From: Pholis gunnellus
Lineage: Eukaryota; Chordata; Actinopteri; Perciformes; Pholidae
Direction: 5' to 3'
DNA: 64,000 nucleotides
Assembly (NCBI GenBank): GCA_910591455.2
Contig: OU342817.1
Coordinates: 8,160,915-8,224,914, forward strand
Under the pieces are notes generated by a model, which saw nothing but the letters and a program-made list of their open reading frames with translations, did not search any database and was not told where the DNA came from. Both the position numbers and the translations under genes were made by a program. This document shows, in pieces, positions 40,400 through 54,420 of this stretch (within the stretch, counting starts at the first letter, position 1; each line of letters opens with the position of its first letter).

Positions 40400-41477
40400 G
40401 AGATTGGAAAAAAGTTGTAGTCAAATTACAAACACACGAGCAATATAGCAACCATAGATACTTACGTAATATGCTGAAAAGAACAAGCCTGATGACAGAA
40501 ATTGCTGGAGGCCAAGCTGCACCAACAACTTAATATTATAGACTGTCAACGCTTCAGTTAATCATCACAACAAACGAGATGTGGCTTTTTTTGATGAAAA
40601 GTAATACAAAATATAATTAGACTCGTACAGACTCGGGTTACAACTTTGAAAGGAAAAACACAGACTAAGATATATTTTGTAATAAAACACAAGCGTTTAA
40701 TATATTTGTACTTTTCCATGAGACTGCATCATCTATTATCAAGTCTCAAAATAAACGTGTCTGTTTTTGTTTTGTTTTCTATCCATTATGACAAACACTC
40801 GGAAACATATACCGTACTAACTTCATCTTTTCAAACTGGTGTCTCTGAAAGTAAAAAAATGAATAATGCAAAATACTTTCTATAAAGATCCAGATATTCT
40901 GCCTCCACCTGTTTGGCGCGTCTCGCTCCCGGCTCATTATCATTAAGGGAAGACCGTTTTGTTCTCTCACAGCAGGCTTGTCCAAACAGGCGCCAGGGTC
41001 GTCTGAAACGATTTTCACGGCGTTTTAACGCTCTAACCACTCATGATGTAAACATGATTTAAAGGTTAACGTCCTGTTGTTTCATCCATTCAGGTGTAAA
41101 TGACGGACGAGGGGGCTGCGGTGTCGATTGGAGTCAAATTTGCATCACAACTCGGGCCTGCTTGTTGCTGTTTCTGCTGAGAGATCTGGTTTCTGACGCG
41201 AAGACAGTGGGATTGTTTGCTCAGCAGGGTTCCTCTGGCTCCAGAGGTCATTAGGCCAACTGTAACTCTGCTCTATATATCATTTGCATCCAATTCTGAA
41301 ATAGCCTAAATGTTCAAATGTATTGTTTTTTAATGTACAATCACGTGGGTTTTGATTTTCAGATCACTTCCTCAAGCAATTTATGCATAAAATCTCAAAT
41401 AAATAAGAAATGTGTTAAATAAGAAATAAAGGGACCGCAGACACGTGATTGCGACACACATTCATTTCTGTCATCAG
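40400..41477. other. Upstream flank of klf2
   Basis: No exon seen. Promoter-distal sequence of mixed composition; nothing in it can be assigned from sequence alone. Confidence 0.4.
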
Positions 41478-42166
41478 CAGTGGTAGAAGTATTCAGCTGA
41501 TTTACTTCAATAAAAGTGTAAATATATTCCAATACAAGTATAAGTATTGGATTAAAATGTTCACTTGACTTAAAGTATTATCAACATAATTTGGTAAGTA
41601 TCAAAAATAAAAAAGTCATATTGCAGGCAGAATGGCACTGTCAGCACTATACTTTCATATTCTATAATTAGATCACTGTGAGTGGTGCAGTCACTCAGCT
41701 ATTTATCTGGTCGAGATTTTTATAGGTTAAATGCTGTTGGGATACTTTATTTTCCTTCATAAATTGCATCTTAATGACCTTTTATGTAAATGAGTTGTAC
41801 TTGTCGCTTTTCTAGTCTTCCGAGGTACTCACGCCTTAACACTCCATGTCATCATTCATCCATTCACACACATTCATACCATGCAAGGTGCCACTTGCCA
41901 AGCATGACTAACTAATCAATCACACCCAACGGAAGCAATTTGGGGTTAAGTGTCTTGCCCAATGGACACGTGGACATGGACTAGTGGAACCGGGGATCGA
42001 ACCACCGATCCTCTGTATGAAGGACGACCCTGCTCTACTCTGACTCATCCACAGTCGTCCTGTGCAGTCAGTCAAATTATGAAGTGGTTAAAAATGGAAG
42101 TACTCAAGTAAAGTGTAGGTAGCTTAGTATTGTACTTATAGTGTACTTAGTGACTTTCTACTACTG
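41478..42166. mobile_element. CAGTGGTRGAA-type inverted-repeat element carrying a nested SINE
   Basis: The left end CAGTGGTAGAA and the reverse complement of the right end, CAGTAGTAGAA, form the inverted termini. Inside the left part is TTTACTTCAATAAAAGTG and near the right end TACTCAAGTAAAG, both typical of a very common teleost repeat. No target duplication could be identified. A SINE interrupts it. Confidence 0.65.
41790..42065 (-). mobile_element. tRNA-derived SINE, minus strand
   Basis: On the minus strand a tRNA-like head has the B box GGTTCGATCCC (complement of 41993-42003). Next come TCCATGTCCACGTGTCC, TTGGGCAAGACACTTAACCC and GCACCTTGCATGG, and the tail holds GAGTACCTCGGAAGACTAGAA. 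This order is the well-known consensus of a high-copy teleost SINE. It is inserted inside the older inverted-repeat element around it. Confidence 0.8.
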
Positions 42167-42929
42167 TGTGCTGTATGTAACTATGACACAATTGAATCCA
42201 AAACCCACGGAGAGGGACACGCTCTCTTTAACAGGTGCAGCAGTAACAACAAGAAAAAAGACTTGAAGAAAGACATAAAAGTGCTTAGTGTGATGATGAT
42301 CTGTGCAAACACAGAACTGAGTCCATCCACATGACAGACACATCACCTTTCATCAAGCTGTCATATCCACCTTCACCAGTAAACTCTTGTCAGTGCAGCT
42401 GTGAGGTTTCCACATCCTGATCCCTGATCTGTGCTTGTGTGTTCAGTGGAAAGTGCGTCACACGGCAGCCGTCCAGTGAAGACTGGAGAGGAAGCGGCCG
42501 GCCTGATGTCTGAACCCCTGACCGCTGACTCTGACCTTGGCTCTGTGCAGCAGTCCACGGCTCTGCTACCAGTGAGAGTGAGAGCACTCTCACTTTCCCT
42601 CTTACTCAGCTACCATTAACGCTTTGTAATGCTCCAAGGTTTCAATTTTAGAACATTCACCCACTGCTTACCTCTTGGTAGTTATGTTCATATCTCATAA
42701 TTTACCTACATCAAAAGCCTTTTGCAGCACTTTCTCTTTCTGGAGGCCATGTTGGCGGTTGTCGCCTGGTGAATATCACTGGCTGATTGAGCTTCAATAT
42801 TTAAAACCAGGCTGTATAACAGAATAGCTCATGTCTGTGCTATTTGACAATTCACTTTTTATGACCTCACTGATTTGAGATTCAAATTTTTTGTCCAAAG
42901 CAACTTACCTTTGAGTTTGTGGTTCAGTG

Positions 42930-43170
42930 CCATGCTTTGGGAAATACATTTGCTCTCTTGCTCAGAGTTAGATGAGAGGATCAATACCATTGTCATAACT
43001 TTTTGTTCAATATGAAGCTACAACCCGGAACAAGTTAGCTTAGTTTAGCATAAAGGCTGGCGACAAACAGCTTGCCTGACTCTGTCCAAAGCAACCAAAG
43101 GTAATCCGCCTAACAGCTCACTAATTAGCATCTCGTGTTTTGTTTGTTTAATCTGTATAAATGAACGAAC
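42930..43170 (+). repeat. Teleost dispersed repeat (TTAGCTTAG..GCATAAAG family), plus orientation
   Basis: Blocks GCTTTGGGAAATACA, GAGTTAGATGAGAGGATCAA, TATGAAGCTACAACC, GTTAGCTTAGTTTAGCATAA and CTGTCCAAAG follow one another as in a very abundant percomorph repeat. The same family occurs inverted near 47160-47310. Confidence 0.65.
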
Positions 43171-43399
43171 AAACAAAAAGTGTAACAATGACAATTTGTG
43201 GTTTTATGGGAGGGGACGGGCGCAGTAACAACAAAAACTGTTGCTGGAATGAAAGCAAATAAGTGCCTTTACCAAAATGCCGACTAATCTTCAAAGAGAC
43301 TTTGACATGTGCACAGGAGGAGTCGGGGACGAAGCAACAACCTTTTCTACCCACTGAGCCTCAGCCGCTGAATTCATCTTAGAGCCAATCTCTTTATTG

Positions 43400-46300
43400 T
43401 ATCGTGGCTAAACTTTAGAAAGACTGGAAATTTAGCCACATAAATCCACCTTATTTTACTTTTATTTTCATATTAAATAACTTTTACTTAAATTATTACA
43501 GACCAAACATTACTAGTCCTGACCAAAGCAAGTCAAGCCGGTTTATCCTTCAAATAGCAAACACACAGTTAAATGTCACGATGCTGCCAGACCAGGTTAA
43601 CAGGAGATTTGTAACAGAACCGTATAAAGTCTTCACCAGACAACTCTGCGCCTGGTGGATTCAAATGTTAGCCAGACAACTGAATTTGGGACTTCAGTAG
43701 CCTGAATTCATGTGAAACACCAGCGTGCTCTGCTCGGTGACGTGCAGCAAAGGGATGAACAACGCAAACTAGAAAGCTGCAGTTGGCGAGTCTGGTGTTT
43801 CCCTAAAAGGGGCGCGCGTTAATTCGCATGACGTTTAAGAGACAGGTTTGTATTTCATGCTGATCCGTCACTTCCTGTGGAGAAGTGTACGTACCCGACG
43901 AGAGAATTTCATTTGGGCGACTTGGGCGAGAATAAGAGGCCTCACATACGATGGGTGGGACTGCAGCAGTCCACATGAAAAACATTTCTCAGTCGAGGTT
44001 TCAGTTAAAGAGGTTTTGTAAGAAGTTCATAAAGAAGTGGGGCTTAATTGCTCCCCGTAGGGAAATTCTCCTTTTGCTTACCCTCTTCACAGAGAGGTCA
44101 GAGGTCAAATTTAGGACAAACGCCTTGGAGCTGGCAGGGATTCAGTGTGCTGTTCAGATTCTTGACCCTGTGTCCTTTAGTGAAAACACCGTCTCCCAAC
44201 CTGCAGCCCCATGTGAGCTGCACGTCTGACTTTCACTGGAGAAGAGGAACCACTGAAATCATTGAGCGCTGAATGTGGATGAGCAACATTTCCACAGAAG
44301 CCTCCACAGACATTTTCCCTGAACTGACATTTACACAATGGTTTTACCATTGGGCAACCCGCATTGTCATTTCACAAGTGGAAAGCTTGTACTGCTGGTG
44401 CTTAGTTAATTTACCAAGTTATCAACAAGTTGTCAAGTTGTTAAGAAGCCATGTAGACACGTTCATGCAGTGTTGACAGCTAGGCCATTTCTTTAGAATA
44501 TTCAGTTTTCTTAATGCACTTACAAAAACTTTCCCATGTGCAGCTTTGACAGTTACTATGTTGAGAATTTTAGATTTTTGTGATCTGTTTTCTTTCTGGA
44601 TCATTTTGAGATTTTTTCTTTTTTTAAATACAGCATTAGTTCTATACATTTGGAAAAAAACGACAAACTATTTACAAACAGAACTCAATCCCGCCCCCCC
44701 CCAAACACAGAAGAAAGAGGGCTCAACAAAAATACAAAGTGGCTTCCTCGAAAGAAGACAATACAAAGAAAAAGTACAAAAGTGTGGAAATCAGCGCGCT
44801 TCCACCTCATCCTGTCTTAAGCATTCATAAAATAAATATACGTGCCCCACTTTAGGCCAATCCTTCAGGAGACCTTACAGTCTCCTAAAATATGAAGTCA
44901 TGGACAGAAAACAAACTGTGACGTATATTTGCTTCCAAAAGACTGCACAAAGGGTGGGTTACACGGCTCGTCATGCAGAGAAGTATGTCTCATATTCTCC
45001 ACGTTAAAACCTCATGTTGTCACATACAAGTTGTTATTGGGTTGTTCAATCAGTGACATGAATACTGACATTCATCACGTCTGTTTTAATGGCTGTAAGT
45101 GTTCCTGCGGTGAGGATTTGGACACATCAGCTCTGCTTCATGTGGCATACTCCATTAACTTCCATGGAAAAACAGTGTGTAAGTGTGAGAGTTAGTGCTG
45201 GACCTGCATGGGACGTCCTGACAGAGCGAGAGTCAGTGAGAGTTTAAGAGTGAGTGGGATCCTGCTCCGGGCTTATATAGCCCAGTTATTTTTAACCGCC
45301 CACCCCTTGCTTATTACAGAGTTTCCCCCCCGGACCACTCAGGAAGCACGTTTGGATCCTTTTCCTGCTCACACGCGGCCAGATTCAAACAGAATCAAAG
45401 AATGATAGCATTGAGGCTCTCCATCCCCCCTGTTGGAAAAAAAAAAACGGGGGAGGGAGGACGAAGGGGGGGGGAAATGTTCAGCAGAAAAGGTTGGCAC
45501 GCGCCAACGGCATGACATTCAAAGAGCGGGCTCTGGTCCTGCTCCAATTTCAGAAACCCTCAAACATTTGTTAAAAAAACAGCACAGGGCAGGCAGTGAA
45601 CACATATTTGTACCTGCTGGGTAGAATTCAACAAGGTTTCTTTGGTACAGCTAAAGAACAGTTGAGTTAAGCTGTTAAAGATAACTGTCACCAAACAGAG
45701 CTGCCAGTATACAGAAGTTAATCGCTCTGCATTTATTTGAATAAAAATGTTTTGCATGACACTGCCTGGTTGTTTACATTGTTGAGATGAAAAAGTAAAC
45801 CAGTTGTTACTTGAGAATACAGGGAGACTAATTCAACTCCTTCTAATAATTTTTTATCATTCAAACAATCATAACCATAATATTTCTGGTATTTTGTAAC
45901 TTTAAATAGTTAGTGGAGACTTTCTATATTGAGAAGAATATCTTTAGTAGAATAATTACTATTATTATTATTGAAATGACCTATATTCACTTCTATCATC
46001 ATGATAATGGGTGTATGGTTCTTAAATATGGCTGAATTTACTACAGAGAGGTTTTTAAAAAATGTTTCCATCCAATTTATATTGGAGTATAGACCGAATA
46101 TAAGAAACACTTCTCATTAAAACACAATACAGTTCAACAGCACCACAAATAACAAAATGACCATCAACCTCTAAAACAGTTTAAACAAAAGTTGTAACCA
46201 TCATGAAGGAAGGGATATTGTATTCGACTGCATTAGTTTGTCTTAGGTGGACTAATAAACTAGCGACTGAGTGCATGTCAGGTATACTGTAGGAAACTTC

Positions 46301-46915
46301 ATGACTAAAATGTTAAAATACCAGAGAAAAAAGAAAAGTCAAAGCAGCTAATGAACCTGTTTATTGTCTCTTCACACATGCATTTTGAAAACAAAGCGCA
46401 CATACTGGCCCCCGCAGCGCTCCACAACACCTCTGCATTAAAACAGCCAGCGTCTGGCTTCTATACAGAACCCTAACATGTGTCTCGACAACTAATGTAG
46501 CTTTCAGCAAGTGTTATGGAAACCAACCTTTTAAAAATATGCAGCTCACTCCGGCTAACATGGCAGGAATAATGGCTACATGTGGATATAATTGAGCCAG
46601 TAGAGCACCGGGGGGATGGGCCCCAATTTATTAGCTGTTAACACCAGGAATCATACCGGTCTCACTCGTCATACCACACACACATGGCTTCACTGGCTGT
46701 GAAAATGTTGTTTTTTTCTCTCCAAAGTGCTAAGAAAGGTGCTTTTTATTTGATAAATGAGAACGGGCAGGCTCTCAGGGGCTTGAAGTGGGCCACTCTG
46801 AAAAGACTGGAACATTTCATAGCGGCCTTTGCACATATGACAATTGAAAGTGCTGGCCAGACTCAATGTATGTTATGAAATAAAAGTTATTTTACTATTG
46901 TCATGCTTCCTCTTT
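43400..46915. other. Gene-free stretch upstream of klf2
   Basis: No exon or element with support. It has short C-runs near 44693 and a purine-rich A/G tract at about 45432-45476. Confidence 0.4.
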
Positions 46916-46919
46916 ATCT

Positions 46920-47312
46920 TAAAGGGTTACTACGCCTACAAAATGACCATTTGTATATCAATTACTCACCCTGTTTTACCTTGTATTTGTGAGGAAAACG
47001 TTCTTACAAACTCTCACGCAACTCGTGCAGTACAATCAAAGTCTAATTTACCCAGTTGCATGCTCACTACTTTGCCAAACACATGCGATTTTCAATTTCT
47101 TGTTTTATCCGTATGAAAAGCCATGTGTACATGAAAACAATCATTTTAGCAGAGCTAAGCTCGCTGTTTCCCTACCTTTCCAGTCTTTAGGCTAAGCTAA
47201 GCTAACCTGCTGCTGACTGTAGCTACATATTTAGCGTACAAACAAGAGAGTGGTGTCAATCTACCCATCTAACTCTCGGCAAGAAAGCAAATAAGCGTAC
47301 TTTCCAAAATGT
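46920..47312 (-). repeat. Teleost dispersed repeats, partly the inverted partner of 42930-43170
   Basis: The right part (about 47160-47312), read on the minus strand, has GAGTTAGATGGGTAGAT, GTTAGCTTAGCTTAGCCTAA and AAGACTGGAAA. The left part, plus strand, has GGTTACTACGCCTACAAAAT and TGTATATCAATTACTCACCC, another sequence I know as dispersed in fish genomes. Confidence 0.6.
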
Positions 47313-50300
47313 CAAACGTCTCCTATTTAAACCTCATGTTTTGACTGTGCACAATGTGGACAGGCTTTGTGTGTCCTTTTAAAGTGCATTTAGCCTTTTC
47401 TGTTTTGTTTGCACTGATTTCTGACACATCTAATGTCAGCAGGTTAACTCAACTGTTTGATCAACACTTTCAGTATATTATGACACTGTATAAAGTAGAG
47501 TCTATCCCGATGAAAGCTCGGGGAGGCCTGTGTTTTTTTGCTCAATGTGGTACGACAGCCTCAGACCTGTGCACATTTGAACATGCCGAACTAAACTGTG
47601 CCAGCTGTTCAAATAGCATCACCCCGGCCTCGACACAGGTTCCCCATTGAAGCCACGCTCCGCTTGATGGAGTGATCCAGCCTGCAGTGCACTTTATAGT
47701 GTACACACCTCGAAATGGCGACATTTGTAAAAAGGCTAATAAAAACATTCCAGGAGCAAGGAATGCTCCAGGTATTTCCTCCCCTACACCTGGTTACGAT
47801 TCCTTGAGTGCACTCGTCTGTTTTCACAGAACCACGCTCTTTCAGAGAGTGGATATTGATCCCTCACCCCTGAATGGCGTTGTGTTTTTCTAAATGGATG
47901 ACATTGAAAACAAGCTTGACGCCATTTCAGCCTGAACTGTCAGGAGCTTATTGGTGAGTTGTTTGCGAAATGAGTGAGTGTGACTTGTAATGCGATGGTG
48001 ACATGGATTGAACTGCGTAGTGCGTAGTCATCGCGTGTGAAATCAAGTGGGAGGCAGTGACAGGTCAACAGCTGAAGTACAAGGGTCAAAAGGTTGGGAT
48101 GTGTCTATCATTGTGAAAAACCTACCGCAGGACTATATGACTAAATGTGTATGAGGGAGGTTTCTCAGTCTTCACATTTGTCATAAGATATCATACAACT
48201 TGTGTGTTGATCTTTCCACAAATTTTACACATGAAGTTTCTGCAGCAAGGCTACAGCAATGACTTTCGAAAGTATAAAAAGACGATTCGGAAGCTAATTT
48301 AACAGTAAGGGCCATCCCCAAACTGCTTGAACAACACAGAGAAGCTGAATTTCGGAAAACTGGAACCAAACTTTGATCACATCCAGTCTACCGTAGGAGA
48401 CCACATTTAGCGCATCTCTTCCCTTGAAGGCCAGAAAGTGATTGATCTTTGGAGTCCAGTGTGACCTCGAGGGGCAAACTTGAAGTGTGGGGTTTGAAAG
48501 AAGAGGGCATTTAGAAGGCTGCATTATGGGAAATGTAGGATCCATTGTTTTTGGTTCTTGACTCATAGTTGAGATTTAAAGTCAGGATTTTTCCTCCCCA
48601 AATCTGCCTCTTGTGAATCTCACAATATCATATGTAGTAGGGAGTGCCTTTTTAATTGAAACTGATGTTAAATATATAATCTGTTGACAAACGTTGTCAA
48701 AACTCTAATCACGTGAATCAGGAGAGAGTTCATAAAGTAAATGCCAAGAAACCCTTGATATAGAATGACATATAAAGATTACAGTTAACATATTTGTACA
48801 AACTCTATTTGTTGTATAATTAATAGAATCAAAAGTCTCTCCCAAATATCTAACGTGGCACGTTTTAGTAAGAATAATTACAGAAACTCCACACAGGGGA
48901 AGTCTGTTCTCCGCCATGTCTCAAGACCAGAGGCCTCAAGAGTTTGAAAGCCATCCAGCACTCACTCAGTCAACTCATCAGGCTGTGTGACCTGGACTGG
49001 GGGGTTTAAGACAGGTTCCTCTGCACATTACAGATGCTATCTCAAAGGAGGACGGGGACATTAACCCCAGGTCTCTGCCATAAAACACCCGTTTTTCAAG
49101 TGGGTGAGGGGTGAGAAAGATACCAACGGATGAAGTCTAGTGAAGCATATAGATACATAGTGTAATATAGATTCTCATTGAATAATGGCCACAATGTGAG
49201 TTTCATTTTGAGAAAAATACAGTTGAAGAATTAATTTCTGGGTGGAACAAGTGATAAATCTGTGTCTTTTCTACTTTGGACAGTTAGAACAGTTAAAGGG
49301 AGGATTCAGGTGCCGAGGGTGTATCTACAGCTGAGTAATTTAGATTTTTGGGTTTGGTTGCAAAACGGCAGAGAAGATAACAACCTGTGGTTCACAAACA
49401 AACGAGATCCGGTGTGTACTGACAATTTGGCACGCGCAGCATTCATATTTTGAGGTGTCCCTCTTTCATTCTTAGCCTGCTGACAGGAATTGATGTTTGG
49501 AGTGTGGTTTTGTCAGATAACCAGGTGGGTCCACGATGCACAGAGTGAATCCACACCAATGCAAAAATATTCAGTTCATCTTGTGTGAAGTGTGCTACCT
49601 CAACAGAGAGAGAGTGGTTTGCTGAGCCGCATGTCGGTTTCCTCTTCAACTTTCAGCAGTTTCTTTTGTGGCTATGAGCAATATACTAATGAAACCTGAT
49701 TGTAAATCGGTAGAAAGTCGTTTACAGTTGGAGAATTTTCATCTGTTTTAAATAGGGTAGCGTTTTACTATTGTAGCAGAACTGAAAATGCCCACACAGC
49801 ACCCAACATAAAGTCAAAGACAGCTTTGAAAACTCCCCCAAGAAGCAAAGGGAGTCATTACTTGTGAAGCCGCATACCTAATTGATTTATTTACTACACC
49901 TGGCTTCAATAAAAGGCCCCAAAGAGCAGGTTACTGGTCTATTTAACACTTCAACTAAGGTATAATTAACCTACTGTAATGGCTCAGGGGTCTCACCCGA
50001 CAGGTTAACTTCAAACTCCCCCTCCTCTCCGCTGCTCTTTAATAACCCGTATCTCTTGTATCATCTATGCCTCTTCCCTCACTTCCTGAAAGGGGCCCTC
50101 CATTGATCAGGCTGTAATTTATGGGCTGTTTGTGACGTGAAAATAAACGGGGGCTGGTTCTTATCATAGCTGAGAAGCTAAGGATTAATACTATTGTTGA
50201 AATCTCAAAAGATGACGGCAGCTGACATCTGAATGACATTTTTCTAAAAGGTCAAAGCAGGGTCAGGTGTGTTTGTGAATGGACGAGGTTATTGCTACGA

Positions 50301-53300
50301 GGATGGACTGTCGACGTAACAACGCCGCAGCGTTTCATTACTCTTATTCATCAACCAACTGTTCCCAAAATATGTGATCAACTTGTGCTGACACACACAC
50401 ACACACACACACACCCTGTGCTTAGCAACTGCTTGTGCTCTGACAAAGCGGGGAAAGCTGACACAGAGCAACTCTCACTCCTCCAAAGCTGAACCTGTGA
50501 CCACGTCTCAAAGGGTCAAAAGTCAAAGTGGCTGCTTCTCTTGAGTCCATGACCTCTGGAGAGCTTGAGGTCCCCAACCTCTCAACCTTGACTGGCCACT
50601 TAAAACTCACCTGAGCTCTGTCTTAAGCACTTATTAGGCCCATCTTGTTTGCAGCTCAGCTCAACTGTCAGAACCGGTTCTCACAGCGGCTCTGTGCCTG
50701 TGTCGTCCCTTGAGCCGTTGACACTAACCGCTCAGATAATGACTCTTGACTCGATTAGTTCCCTTCTTGTTTTTGTTCCCATCAAAGTCCATGCTGTCGC
50801 CAGCGTGCCTGGGCACTTCTCTGCAGCAGGACAGGTCACGTACTTCAACCTGCTACAGGCCGAGGGGATAAACACACTTGATCCATAAATGCATGTGTGC
50901 TCATTTGGAAGGGGAGCCCCGCAGCTCTGGGTGACATTCTCAAATGCAGCTGCTCTGTTTAACCTGAGGCACAGACAAGGTGCAGTATAATAAGCTTTTG
51001 CTAATCTACCTGCTTGGCATATTATGCAATTCAGACATTCTTTCGTTAAAGGGACAAAGATGTCCTTTGACAAAGGCCGGCATGCATGTGAGTTAGTACA
51101 ACTTTCTAATGACCAAGAGCTGCTTCTTTGAGGAACTGCATTCCAGCACAAATGAGAACTTTTAAAATGTGCCCAGAAACATACGTCTCTCATGCAAATA
51201 AAACAAATACAAATTAAATTAGAGCAGGCTGTGGAACAGTTTCCTCAGTTCTGCTTCAGAGTTTTAAAGCAGTCTGATATGGAAGGTTGTCAGTGTATTT
51301 TCAGTGGTAGTATTACAGAGGTGTACTCTGATGCAGCTGGTAACCACTTCCTGTTTTTTTGAATAGTGAATCTTCTCACAGTTTGGCCATAATTTCCTGA
51401 AGTGTGTTTCGTGTGTGTGAGTGCAAGCGTTTGTGTGTTGTGGGTTAACGCAAACTGAGGTGGCTTGCATGTTTGCAAAGAACAATCACAGTTCCTCTCT
51501 ACTTACCGTGGTGCACCTTTGTGCTGCAAACACTATCTTAAGTTTCTTGCAAAGAATGCTGCAATAACATTTGTATCTGTGTGCTTCCTCGTGCATGTGC
51601 AGCGAGTGTAGCTTCATGTATGAGTGGCTGTCTATGGGGGGATGGTGCAGTGGAACGAAATGTGCGTCCCTTTTTGTCTGATTGACATGTGTTGGAGCTT
51701 CTTTGTCTTAAACGCTCTCAGGAAACCGATGCATCATTCACTATTTTAGCATCATGCTGTTACCTTCCTGCTCAGATAAACAGTAACATGTGAGAGCTGC
51801 GCTCACATTGTCTCTTGATCTCTGCATCTCTCCTTTGTGCTTTGTCTACAATCAGCTCAGCGGCGTGGACCTCACACAGGCGCACGACAGAGATACCACA
51901 TTCTTGCATGTGCTGAGGCCCATGTCGAATGTTGTCTTTTAAATCAGGGATTAACAGGAACATATGTACACCAGTTGTGTTTATAATGTGTGTCTCTGAG
52001 TGAGCCAAGGGGACTGCTGGGCCCTAATTTGTTTTTGCAGACTCTGATGTCAGTCGTGCCAGGATTTATACTCATCCGGCCTTTTTCGCCCTCGCCCCGT
52101 TGCGTTGCACAAGTCTGACTGAAACACTGTTAGCCTGGAAATACAGAGAAAGGACTTTCATCTTGTCCTCTTCTCAGCACGTGATGCTCTGATGAGGGAT
52201 TTGCAAGGTATCATGTTTTTAAACTTAATACTCGGGAGATTCTTTAACACTTCATCAAGGTCAAACCCAGTATCAACTACTTATTCCTCATAAATTTGGG
52301 AGTGGTTTATGTCACACACACAAAAAAACTAACAAAAGAGAAAGAGAAAACATATAATCTAGCAACCGCATCACATAGGTAGCCACATGCGCCACAAATT
52401 AGAGAAGTGGGCCTGACTTGTGGGGGAAGAGGTTCCCCACTGGTTTTACACTCAGAGATAAACAGCACATTTTGCTCAAAATAGATCTCCTTCATCTCCA
52501 CTTGACCTAGAATTTGTGCGCCCACATTGAGGGTTTTTCTACCCAACCCTGTTGTTACCTGCTACTGAACAATTGAGGCGAAATCTGAGACATTTAGCGG
52601 CTAGAAGATCATCAGTCTTGGCCGTAACCCAAAGTAGCCTCCAAAACCCAGAGGGTCCTTGGATAAGATGTCCTCCTTCATCCTGAAATATCCTCATTAG
52701 AGGACAAAAAGGGGTTATAATGGAAATGTATGGCAGGGTGTGGCGTGTTATGAGAATCCCACAAATTATGGACTAGTGGGGAATTGTTCTAATCCAGCAA
52801 ACCGATGCTGAAGAAACAGAGCTGCCATTTTGGAGAAAGGGAAGGAGCCAGTTATTTCCATGCCGAGATCTAATGGGTCATGGGAAAGCTGTGTGGGCCT
52901 AGCGGTGCTATTTGGGAGGCAGGGGACCCCACAGCTTTGAGTTTATTTTTATTTTTTGCATATGCGAGTGTATGAAAATACCTGTCAGTGAGATCGTAAG
53001 ACAATGTGGAAGTCATAGTTAGGGTCAGTTCTTTTCCACATATGGCTCGCAGTCATGTCGTCTTTTGATTTTCCCTCTCCCAGCAGGGAAATGTGTGGAA
53101 CAGCGATCAAAGATAGCAACAAATGTGTGCGTTTCAGTAATTTAAGATTTCAGCTATTCGCTCCGTCCTTGGCATCAATCTTTTCAAACAATTCACTGCA
53201 CTTGCTCAGCTAGAGCTTTCATCAGATGTTCAGACGCAGCAACGTCCTGGATCATGTTGTATTTCTATGGTGCGCTGCTTTTCTTGGAATGTGCACCGGC

Positions 53301-54224
53301 TCTTTGATTGTTCTGTTTCCTGTGATTTCAGAGGCCCTTTGTCTCCGCATGGTAACTCGCTAATCAGGGAACTCCGTCATAGCTCCCCGTCGCCGGTCCG
53401 CGCTCCCCTAATGTCACCCTCTGTGTAATGATATTTTTGGCTCTGCTGTCATTGAAACAAAAAAATTGTAAAAGTTAGCAAGAACAATAACCTTTAGGAA
53501 TGTGCAGACTAAAAATGAGATGGTGGCATCAGCGGCAGCTGAGGGGGTAACTGCTCCGTCATGAGGCAGAGCTCAAAAAGTGAAAGAATAACAGTAAATC
53601 CCTCTCAACGGGACACTCCTCTCACCTTCACATGCCTGTTAGCTCCTGTTTGATTTACGATTTGATATATTACAGGCTACATGGATCATTTCTCTCTGTT
53701 CATTAAATGTGCGAGGAGGAACTAGGTCAGTTTTTTTGCACTCTGGGTTTCCCCCCATCTTCTTTTGCTTAGACTGTGGTTTCATGATGTGTTATGGGAT
53801 CCATGAAACAACAACGAAACCAGATGTGCTTAGTAATGCGTCTATGTACAGTCTTAACAACTTTGCAGAAGTTGAGCCGAGAGCACACCATGTATTCAGT
53901 GTGAGAACTTTCTGCCGTCTAAGCTTTCTGGAAGGTCCTCGGTTCCCTTTTATACCTCCTCTTAAAATAAGCCCCCTCCCATTGGCCGAGAGCAGTCTGG
54001 TCATTGAATCACATCAGGCCAATTAGAGAGTAACACTTCCTTTACGGTGAAAGATGTTTCCTGTTGATAGTAAACGTGCGGCCTGCTGCGGAGCAGAGAA
54101 AGGGTGGGAAGGGGGGAGCTTGCTGAAACGCTGTCAGTGTTTCCCTGACCTCTGTGGCCTCCATGGCGGAAAAAATGATGGTGTCGCTGGGCTGAGGTGT
54201 GTTTATGTGTTTGCGGGTGCACAG
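47313..54224. other. Gene-free stretch, possible klf2 regulatory domain
   Basis: No exon is supported. A (CA)12 run is at 50391-50414. Pieces at about 50040-50210 and 53280-53570 have balanced composition and look like candidates for conserved non-coding DNA, but this cannot be shown from one sequence. Confidence 0.35.
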
Positions 54225-54420
54225 CAGTGGTGGAAAGTAAGAAAATACATTTACTCACAAACAATGTTGAAGTACTTGTACTTTGAGTATTTCCACTATA
54301 TGCAACTTCGTACCTATCAGAGGGAAATATTGCACTTTTTACTCCATGACATTTATCTGACAGATAAAGTTACTAGTTATTGTTCTACATAAGAAGTCAT
54401 ATTATAATGTATCAAATACA
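54225..54420 (+). mobile_element. Truncated CAGTGGTGGAAAGTAA element
   Basis: It begins CAGTGGTGGAAAGTAA, then ATACATTTACTCAC, AAGTACTTGTACTTTGAGTA, CAGAGGGAAATATTG and TTTACTCCATGACATTTATC, the order of a high-copy teleost repeat. The matching right terminus is missing. Confidence 0.75.

Noticed and set aside
41990..42003. tRNA gene on the minus strand
   Set aside because: The B box belongs to a SINE whose body and tail can be followed downstream; no cloverleaf.
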